8,330 nt of DNA from an uncultured Acetobacteraceae bacterium (GTDB taxonomy: Bacteria; Pseudomonadota; Alphaproteobacteria; Acetobacterales; Acetobacteraceae). The DNA lies in NCBI GenBank assembly GCA_937874445.1, contig CALNAL010000163.1:1-8330 (forward strand), given 5' to 3'. Positions within the stretch are counted from its first letter, which is position 1, and every line of letters starts with the position of its first letter. The notes below the pieces were generated by a model that saw only the letters and a list, made by a program, of their open reading frames with translations, did not search any database and was not told where the DNA came from. The translations under genes were made by a program, and so were the position numbers. Shown piece after piece: positions 1 through 4,373 of the stretch.

Positions 1-597
1 GCGCTGCGGGCGGCCCCCGAGGCGGGGCTGACTCTGGTGGGCATCGGGCCGGCGACCAATCTGGCTCTGGCGCTGGCCACCGAGCCGGCGCTGGCGACGC
101 GGGTGCGCGAGATCGTGCTGATGACGGGCGCGCTGGGCGAGGGCAACGTGACCCCGGCGGCGGAGTTCAATGCCTGGAGCGACCCGGAGGCGCTGGCGGT
201 GCTGCTGGGCTGCGGCCGGCCGGTGACGCTGGCGACGCTGGAGACCACCCGCCAGGCGCTGTGCACGCCGGAGCGGCTGAACGCGCTGCGGGCGGCGCCG
301 GGCGGGCGGGTGCTGCGCACGGCCTGCGAGATCCTGTCGCGGGTGCCGCCCTCCGCGCGTCATGGCGGACGGGGCGCGCCGCAGCACGATTCCTGTGCCG
401 TGGCCTGGCTGGTGGCGCCGGAGCTGTTCGGCGTGCGTCCGGTGCGGGCCGCGGTGGAGCTGGGCGGGGCCTCGCGGGGACGCACCAACATTGCCTGGCT
501 CCGGCTGGCGGGGGCGGCCAACGCGACCTGGCTGGAGAGTCTCGATTCGAATGAATTTTTCGCCCTGCTCGGCGCACGTCTGGGACGGTTGCCATGA
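1..597 (+). CDS. Inosine/uridine-preferring nucleoside hydrolase family protein, C-terminal part (5' truncated by window edge)
   Basis: The frame is open from base 1 to the TGA at 595-597, so the start lies outside the window. Family enzymes hydrolyse the N-glycosidic bond of nucleosides to free base and ribose, in the cytoplasm, for salvage. Motifs seen in order: VGIGPATNLALAL (the family's GPLTN-type segment), EIVLMTGA (usually MGG), GNVTPAAEFNAWSDPEA (the AEFN and DPEA segments that bind ribose), LETT, and QHDSCAVAWLVAPELF. The last contains the catalytic-pocket His (codon 385-387) and the Asp expected to bind Ca2+ (codon 388-390). The N-terminal DxDxxxDD Ca2+ motif would lie upstream and cannot be checked. 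Substrate preference cannot be read from this part. The stop overlaps the start of the TorD-like gene (ATGA), suggesting co-transcription and translational coupling. Family assignment is confident; the specific member is not. Confidence 0.9.
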   Translation, partial: ALRAAPEAGLTLVGIGPATNLALALATEPALATRVREIVLMTGALGEGNVTPAAEFNAWSDPEALAVLLGCGRPVTLATLETTRQALCTPERLNALRAAPGGRVLRTACEILSRVPPSARHGGRGAPQHDSCAVAWLVAPELFGVRPVRAAVELGGASRGRTNIAWLRLAGAANATWLESLDSNEFFALLGARLGRLP

Positions 598-1187
598 ACG
601 ATGATCTGAAGAGCGATGAAGCGGAGGGGGCGCTGGCCTTCTGGCTGGCGGGGATTTTCGCCGTGCCCCCCGATGCGGCGCGGCTGGCGGCGTGGCGTGC
701 CCCGCAGGGGCGGGCGACGCTGGAGGCGCTGGGGGCGGCGGCCGGAGTCGGCATCGAGGTGGCCGCCGTGCTGGCCTGCCGCGGCGACGCGCTGGCCGTG
801 GCGCGGGCGCACGAGCGGCTGTTTTCCGGCATGGCGGGCCCGCGCGGAGTGGCGCCGTTCCAGTCGGTGATCACCGGCGGGCGGCTGTGGGGCGAGGCGG
901 CGGCGGCGATGCGCGCGCGCCTGGCGGCGGCCGAGGTGGCCCCGGTGGCGACGCTGGAGCACGAGCCGCCCGACCATGTGGCCACCGAGCTGGCCCTGCT
1001 GGCCGCGCTGCTGCGGCGCGGGGAGGCGGCGGCGGCGCGTGCGCTGGCGCGCGACCAGATGGCGCCCTGGCTGGGCCGCTTCGCCGCGGCGCTGGCGGAG
1101 GCCGACCCGGGAGGCTTCCACGCGGCGGCGGCGGCGCTGGCGGCGGCGCTGGTGGAGCGGCTGTCCGGGGAAGCGGCCGCCTCCTGA
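594..1187 (+). CDS. TorD/DmsD-family molybdoenzyme chaperone
   Basis: This is a 197-residue, all-helical, alanine-rich protein, close to the usual 200 or so residues of TorD-family chaperones. These cytoplasmic proteins bind the apo form and/or Tat signal peptide of a molybdopterin oxidoreductase (TMAO or DMSO reductase, formate dehydrogenase and others) and hold it until cofactor insertion and export. Visible family marks are ARAHERLFSGMAGPRGVAPFQS at about residues 70-91 (the LF-G-GP...P-S pattern) and EPPDHVATEL at 124-133 (the EPxDHxxxEL signature). A later RDQMAPWLGRF at 153-163 corresponds to the HLxxW segment, with Gln where His is common. The start is the ATG at 594 inside the nucleoside hydrolase stop, with GGGACGG upstream. 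No molybdoenzyme gene is visible here, so its client is unknown; it may be encoded upstream of the window or elsewhere. It precedes the anaerobic ubiquinone operon, which fits anaerobic respiration. Confidence 0.8.
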   Translation: MNDDLKSDEAEGALAFWLAGIFAVPPDAARLAAWRAPQGRATLEALGAAAGVGIEVAAVLACRGDALAVARAHERLFSGMAGPRGVAPFQSVITGGRLWGEAAAAMRARLAAAEVAPVATLEHEPPDHVATELALLAALLRRGEAAAARALARDQMAPWLGRFAAALAEADPGGFHAAAAALAAALVERLSGEAAAS

Positions 1188-1228
1188 ATCCTGCCCTTCC
1201 CGCGTGGCGTTTGCGCGCTCACGTCGAC

Positions 1229-1242
1229 TTGATCTAGATGAA
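1229..1242 (+). promoter_or_regulatory. FNR/FnrL/Anr-type box upstream of ubiT
   Basis: TTGATCTAGATGAA matches the FNR-family consensus TTGAT-N4-ATCAA at 9 of 10 defined positions. It is the only such match I noticed in an intergenic position. It lies 61 bases before the chosen ubiT start. If it acts as a class II site centred at -41.5, transcription would begin near 1277, giving a short leader before the ribosome site. No good -10 is visible there, so activator dependence would be needed. FNR control of oxygen-independent ubiquinone genes is known in E. coli, so the location makes functional sense. Binding itself is inferred. Confidence 0.65.
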
Positions 1243-1290
1243 CGCAGACGCTTCGCCTTCGAGGGGAAAGGCTCCTCTGGAGCGCGCTGT

Positions 1291-1297
1291 GGAAGGA
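1291..1297 (+). promoter_or_regulatory. Ribosome binding site deciding the ubiT start
   Basis: GGAAGGA lies 6 bases before the ATG at 1304. The in-frame ATG at 1238 would add 22 residues but sits inside the FNR-type box and has no purine-rich leader. The start at 1304 is therefore preferred. Confidence 0.75.
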
Positions 1298-1303
1298 ATT
1301 GCC

Positions 1304-1978
1304 ATGACGGGCGAACTGCCGACCCCGGTTCATCTGCTGAAATTCGCCCTGCATGCCCTGCCGCCGCCGCTGATGCAGCCGGCGCTGGAGGGGGTGATGC
1401 GGGCCATGGAGCGCCAGCACGAGAAGCTGTTCCGCCGCCTCTGCAAGCTGGCCCCGGCGCGCATCCTGTTCGTGCCCGACGACACGCCGCAGGCCTTCCT
1501 GCTCGACATCGCCGCCGAGCGGTTGCGCCTGGAGCCCGCCGCGCGCGACGCCAAGGCCGATGTGGCGATCAAGGGCCGGCTCGCGGCGCTGCTGGCGCTG
1601 ATGGAGGGGCGCGTCGATTCCGACACCGCCTTCTTCACCCGCTCGGTGCAGCTGAGCGGCGACACCGCCATCGCGGTCGGCTTCCGCAACACCCTCGACG
1701 GCGAGAACATCAGCCTGATGGAAGACGCCCTGGCGAGCGTCAAGCCGCTGGAGGAGCCGGGCCGCAAGCTGGTGCTGCGGCTGGACCGGCGCCTCGGCCG
1801 GGTGCGCGCGGGGATGGAGCGCTGGCGCGACGGGGTGCATGCCCGCGCCCATGGCGGGCACGACCCCGCCGAGGAGCACGCCGCGGTAGAGGGCGAGATC
1901 GCCGGCCTGCGCAAGCGCCTTGCCCAGCTCGAGGCGACGGTGCGCCGCCGCGGCGCGGGGGGGGAGAAGGCCGCGTGA
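1304..1978 (+). CDS. ubiT: UbiT, SCP2-domain accessory factor of O2-independent ubiquinone synthesis
   Basis: This 224-residue protein carries an SCP2 sterol-carrier-like lipid-binding domain at about residues 20-140. UbiT is thought to bind the hydrophobic isoprenoid tail of ubiquinone intermediates and present them to the pathway enzymes when oxygen is absent. Family marks are FVPDDTPQAFLLDI near 57-70, ADVAIKGRLAALLALM at 85-100, and the characteristic GRVDSDTAFFTRSVQLSGDT at 102-121, followed by GFRNTLDG (compare the family's GxxDxDTLFFxRxLxIxGDT and KNxLD). It is about 50 residues longer than the E. coli protein. The extra C-terminal part (about 160-224) is charged and helical, ending in a heptad-like segment, GEIAGLRKRLAQLEATV, that could form a coiled coil. 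The stop overlaps the GTG start of ubiU, and the gene leads the ubiTUV operon behind an FNR-type box. Identity is strongly supported by the two following genes. Confidence 0.88.
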   Translation: MTGELPTPVHLLKFALHALPPPLMQPALEGVMRAMERQHEKLFRRLCKLAPARILFVPDDTPQAFLLDIAAERLRLEPAARDAKADVAIKGRLAALLALMEGRVDSDTAFFTRSVQLSGDTAIAVGFRNTLDGENISLMEDALASVKPLEEPGRKLVLRLDRRLGRVRAGMERWRDGVHARAHGGHDPAEEHAAVEGEIAGLRKRLAQLEATVRRRGAGGEKAA

Positions 1979-2964
1979 CGAAATACCTCGAGCTGGTCTG
2001 CCCCGGCGGCACGCCGGCGGCCTTCCGCGCCTCGGTGGATGCCGGGGCGGATACAGTGTACTGCGGGTTCCGCGACGTCACCAACGCGCGCAACTATCCC
2101 GGGCTGAACTTCGACCGCGAGGAGATGGCCGAGGCCATCGACTACGCCCACCAGCGCGGACGGCACGTGCTGATCGCCATCAACACCTTCCCGCGCGCCG
2201 GCGAGATGGGGCCGTGGCGGCAGGCGGTGGACGATGCCGCCTCGCTCGGCGCCGACGCGGTGATCCTTGCCGACATCGGCGTGCTCGACTACGCGGCGAG
2301 CCGGCATCCCGAGCTGCGCCGGCACCTTTCGGTGCAGGCCGGTGCCTCCAACATGCTCTCGCTCGACTTCTACCGCGAGAATTTCGGCATCTCGCGCGCG
2401 GTGCTGCCACGCATGTTCGAGCTGCGCGAGGTGGCCTCGCTGGTGGCGCGCATGGGGGTGGAGGCCGAGACCTTCGCCTTCGGCAGTTTCGGCACCATGA
2501 CGGAGGGGCGCTGCATCCTCTCCTCGTATTTGTGCGGCAAGTCGCCTTCCTCCGACGGGGCCTGCGCGCCGGCCGAATGCGTCACCTATGCCGAGCGCGA
2601 CGGCGAGGAGCGGGTGCTGCTGGGCGGAATGACGATGAACAGCTTCGCCCCCGGCGAGCCCGCCTCCTATCCCACGCCGTGCAAGGCGCGGCTGATGGTG
2701 CGCGGCGAGCCGATGTACATCTTCGACGAGCCGGAGGGGCTGAACGCCCACGACATCCTGCCCCGGCTCAAGGAGGCGGGGGTGACGGCGCTGAAGATCG
2801 AGGGCCGGCAACGCTCGCGCGCCTACGTGACCCAGGTGGTGCGCACCTTCCGTGCCGCGCTCGACGCGCTGGCGGAGGGAAGGCCGGTGCCGCCGGCCGA
2901 CCTCGTGGGGATCACCGAGGGCGGCAAGGAATCGCTCGGCGCCTACAGGAAGGGATGGCGATGA
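1975..2964 (+). CDS. ubiU: UbiU, U32-family subunit of the O2-independent ubiquinone hydroxylase UbiUV
   Basis: 329 residues, matching E. coli UbiU (331). With UbiV it forms a [4Fe-4S] heterodimer that hydroxylates the ubiquinone ring without O2. The start is GTG at 1975, overlapping the ubiT stop (GTGA) and preceded by GGGGGGAGAAGG; the protein opens with the typical KYLELVCPGGTPAAF and ADTVYCGF. The U32 signature region is ETFAFGSFGTMTEGRC (165-180). Cysteines are at 9, 30, 180, 187, 197, 202 and 236. With a constant offset of 4, Cys180, Cys197 and Cys236 correspond to E. coli cluster ligands C176, C193 and C232, but the position of C169 is Gly173. Cys187 and Cys202 are extra and could replace the lost ligand. 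The length argues against the larger U32 RNA-modification enzymes (RlhA, TrhP), and the ubiT/ubiV neighbours settle the assignment. Cluster binding is inferred. Confidence 0.9.
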   Translation: MTKYLELVCPGGTPAAFRASVDAGADTVYCGFRDVTNARNYPGLNFDREEMAEAIDYAHQRGRHVLIAINTFPRAGEMGPWRQAVDDAASLGADAVILADIGVLDYAASRHPELRRHLSVQAGASNMLSLDFYRENFGISRAVLPRMFELREVASLVARMGVEAETFAFGSFGTMTEGRCILSSYLCGKSPSSDGACAPAECVTYAERDGEERVLLGGMTMNSFAPGEPASYPTPCKARLMVRGEPMYIFDEPEGLNAHDILPRLKEAGVTALKIEGRQRSRAYVTQVVRTFRAALDALAEGRPVPPADLVGITEGGKESLGAYRKGWR

Positions 2965-3914
2965 TGCCGGCAGGACTGACAGGGTCAAAACGGACAGGGG
3001 CGGGACTCACCCTGGGGCCGCTGCTGTTCCACTGGCCGGTGGAGAAGCGGCGCGACTTCTACGCCCGCATCGCCGACGAGGCGCCGGTCGATTGCGTGCA
3101 CCTCGGCGAGGTGATCTGCTCCAAGCGCGCGCCGTTCTTCGAGCGCGAGATCCCGGCGATCGCCGAGCGTCTCAAGAAGGCGGGCAAGCAGGTGGTGCTC
3201 TCCACCCTGGCGCTGGTGACCACCGAGCGCGAGATCGCGGAGGTGCGCGCCGCCTGCGACGCGGGCTATCTGGTGGAGGTCAACGACGTCTCCTGCCTGC
3301 GCGTGCTGGGCGGACGGCCGCACGTGGTCGGGCCGCTGATGAACGTGTTCAACGAGGGCGCGCTTTCCTACATGGTGCGCGGCGGAGCGGTGCGGGTCGT
3401 GCCGCCGCCGGAGGTTTCCGCCGCCGGCATCGCCACCCTGGCGCGCGCGGCTCAGGGGATGGACAAGGGGGCCATGGACCAGAGTGTGGAGATCGAGGCC
3501 TTCGCCTTCGGGCGGCAGGTGCTGTCGATCGCCATGCGCTGCTACCACGCGCGCTCGCGGGGGCTGACCAAGGATACCTGCCAGTTCGCCTGCGAGGCCG
3601 ATCCCGACGGGTTGCCGCTCGCGACCATCGCCGACGAGCCGTTCGGCGTGGTCAACGGGATCTCTGTGCTCTCGCACGGCTACGTCGCGGCCTTCGCGCA
3701 GATGGCGCCGCTGGCGGCGGCCGGCGTCGCCCGTTTCCGCCTCTCGCCGCAGGATTGCGACATGGTGGCGGTGGCGAAGCTCGCCCGCTCCGTGCTCGAC
3801 GGCGCCCGCGAGCCCACGTCGGCCCTGGCGGAACTGCGCCCGCTGATCGGCGCGGTGCCGGTGGTGGACGGCTACCTGCGCGGCGTGTCCGGGCGCGAGA
3901 CCATCCCCGCGTAA
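2961..3914 (+). CDS. ubiV: UbiV, U32-family subunit of the O2-independent ubiquinone hydroxylase UbiUV
   Basis: 317 residues, partner of UbiU in anaerobic ring hydroxylation for ubiquinone. Key features are LTLGPLLFHWPVEKRRDFY near the N terminus, HLGEVICSKRAPFF at about 47-60, VEVNDVSCL at 106-113, and FAFGRQVLSIAMRCYHARSR at 181-200 followed by KDTCQFACEADPDG. Cys53, Cys194, Cys207 and Cys211 match the E. coli [4Fe-4S] ligands C39, C180, C193 and C197 with a constant offset of 14, so the cluster site looks complete. The ATG at 2961 overlaps the ubiU TGA (ATGA) and lies 6 bases after AGGAAGGG. The in-frame ATGs at 2955 and 2964 are alternatives; 2955 is too close to the ribosome site. The N terminus is about 14 residues longer than in E. 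coli. A hairpin repeat follows directly after the TAA. Confidence 0.92.
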   Translation: MMPAGLTGSKRTGAGLTLGPLLFHWPVEKRRDFYARIADEAPVDCVHLGEVICSKRAPFFEREIPAIAERLKKAGKQVVLSTLALVTTEREIAEVRAACDAGYLVEVNDVSCLRVLGGRPHVVGPLMNVFNEGALSYMVRGGAVRVVPPPEVSAAGIATLARAAQGMDKGAMDQSVEIEAFAFGRQVLSIAMRCYHARSRGLTKDTCQFACEADPDGLPLATIADEPFGVVNGISVLSHGYVAAFAQMAPLAAAGVARFRLSPQDCDMVAVAKLARSVLDGAREPTSALAELRPLIGAVPVVDGYLRGVSGRETIPA

Positions 3915-3925
3915 AGGAAGGCAAG

Positions 3926-3963
3926 GTCTTCTTTTCCTGAAGGAAAAGAAGCAAAAGGACTTT
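3926..3963 (+). repeat. 38-base hairpin repeat, copy 1 (downstream of ubiV)
   Basis: The 38 bases are identical to 8285-8322, in the same orientation, and both copies follow a gene. The core (3928-3951) is a perfect 10-base inverted repeat, CTTCTTTTCC/GGAAAAGAAG, with a TGAA loop. It begins 14 bases after the ubiV stop. It could act as an mRNA 3' stabiliser or weak terminator, though no U-run follows the stem directly. It may equally be part of a dispersed repeat family. Confidence 0.85.
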
Positions 3964-3964
3964 C

Positions 3965-4009
3965 ATTCGTTGGGCTCCGCGCGTGTTGCATGCGCGGAGC
4001 CTAATGAAT
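3965..4009 (+). terminator. Strong stem-loop downstream of ubiV, possible terminator
   Basis: Arms 3965-3982 and 3992-4009 pair over 18 bases around a 9-base loop. Ten G/C-rich pairs (GGCTCCGCGC/GCGCGGAGCC) sit at the top, and the lower stem is closed by two G.U wobbles in the + strand RNA. The wobbles on this strand suggest the structure is kept as RNA read in the ubiV direction. No clear U-run follows, so it may end transcription only with help, or protect the 3' end. Confidence 0.55.
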
Positions 4010-4028
4010 AAAGTAATGCGGCGTGTAG

Positions 4029-4046
4029 GGTGGGCTTCAGCCCACC
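4029..4046. repeat. Short palindromic hairpin GGTGGGCT-TC-AGCCCACC
   Basis: A perfect 8-base inverted repeat with a two-base loop, preceded by GTAGG. From memory, near-identical GTAGGGTGGGCTTCAGCCCACC strings occur as dispersed repeats in many unrelated proteobacteria; I cannot confirm that here. It separates the two related repeat units of this intergenic region. Confidence 0.6.
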
Positions 4047-4093
4047 GCTTCGCTGCATTGCCCCCGCAAGGCAAGGTCTTTTTGCCTTTCTGA

Positions 4094-4121
4094 AAATGAA
4101 CAAAAGGATTTTTGTTCATTT
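4094..4121 (+). repeat. Perfect 12-base inverted repeat (AAATGAACAAAA / TTTTGTTCATTT)
   Basis: Arms 4094-4105 and 4110-4121 with a GGAT loop. The right arm is also the left part of the larger stem that pairs with 4143-4162, so the two structures cannot form together. Confidence 0.7.
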
Positions 4122-4169
4122 ATCTCCGCGCCTGCCCCAGGTGCGGAGCCAAACGAACAAAGCTTTCTT

Positions 4170-4195
4170 GGTTCTTCTTGCTCGCAAGAAGAACC
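4170..4195. repeat. Perfect 12-base palindromic hairpin GGTTCTTCTTGC-TC-GCAAGAAGAACC
   Basis: Both arms match exactly around a two-base TC loop, making a very stable hairpin in RNA from either strand. It forms the right-hand part of the 149-base element. It could work as a transcription barrier between ubiV and putA. Confidence 0.7.
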
Positions 4196-4283
4196 CCTTC
4201 CTTCCTTGCCTTGCTGTCACGCCTTCCCCGCGCCACCGATCCGGCCGGCTTGCCGTCCCCCCGGTATGCGCCACGGGAAGCCG

Positions 4284-4320
4284 TCGGGTTGTACCTATCG
4301 CATAAAATCGGGTTGCACCT
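4284..4320 (+). promoter_or_regulatory. Probable putA promoter/operator with two 13-base direct repeats
   Basis: TCGGGTTGTACCT (4284-4296) and TCGGGTTGCACCT (4308-4320) differ at one base and are 24 bases apart, start to start. The second contains GTTGCA, the hexamer I recall as the E. coli PutA operator core; the first has GTTGTA. Each also has GGT/ACC half-symmetry. The -10-like TAAAAT (4303-4308) lies between and touches the second repeat; no convincing -35 was found. Binding by the ribbon-helix-helix domain of PutA, giving self-repression relieved by proline, is inference from the E. coli system. Confidence 0.55.
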
Positions 4321-4360
4321 GCCGCGGGGGGAATGCCAGTGTTGGTTCCCGTCAGCTTAC

Positions 4361-4366
4361 GGGGAG
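4361..4366 (+). promoter_or_regulatory. Ribosome binding site deciding the putA start
   Basis: GGGGAG ends 7 bases before the ATG at 4374. The longer in-frame start at 4206 would read through the repeat element edge and the putative operator, adding 56 residues with no family similarity. Confidence 0.7.
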
Positions 4367-4373
4367 CGGCGGG

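Larger units (their letters stand above)
4066..4214. repeat. 149-base hairpin-rich element with 11-base terminal inverted repeats
   Basis: The ends GCAAGGCAAGG (4066-4076) and CCTTGCCTTGC (4204-4214) are perfect inverted repeats. Inside are a 12-base stem (4094-4121), a longer imperfect stem (about 4110-4162) and a 12-base palindrome (4170-4195). The first part repeats the order of blocks seen at 3920-4013. It is visibly richer in A/T than the flanking genes and has no credible coding capacity. It resembles a small non-autonomous element or REP-like mosaic. No target-site duplication was recognised. Confidence 0.6.

Noticed and set aside
1238..1303. Upstream ubiT start at 1238
   Set aside because: The ATG lies within the FNR-type box, lacks a ribosome site, and the extra 22 residues have no UbiT character.
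167..1879. Minus-strand open frame of 570 codons across the hydrolase, torD and ubiT genes
   Set aside because: Same GC-driven shadow effect; it crosses three well-supported + strand genes and shows no recognisable domain.
1975..3914. UbiU/UbiV as U32 peptidases or RNA-modification enzymes
   Set aside because: Both have the lengths of UbiU/UbiV and most of their cysteine pattern, and they follow ubiT. RlhA and TrhP are much longer, and peptidase activity is not supported for this subgroup.
3926..3963. Classical intrinsic terminator
   Set aside because: The stem is perfect but A/T-rich in the middle and followed by CAAAAGGACTTT rather than a U-run, so it is listed as a repeat with only a possible terminator role.
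3985..3990. A further GTTGCA, as a distant PutA operator
   Set aside because: It sits in the loop of a stem-loop right after ubiV, about 380 bases from putA, and lacks the surrounding 13-base motif. A chance hexamer is likely, though E. coli does have scattered PutA sites.
4030..4305. Small open frames within the ubiV-putA gap, including 3652-4119 on the minus strand
   Set aside because: They are translations of the hairpin repeats, have no ribosome site of note and resemble no protein family. Such frames are typical false gene calls in repeats.
3915..4373. CRISPR array or tRNA/small RNA gene in the gap
   Set aside because: There are only two diverged units without regular spacers, and no cloverleaf or recognisable RNA family could be made out.
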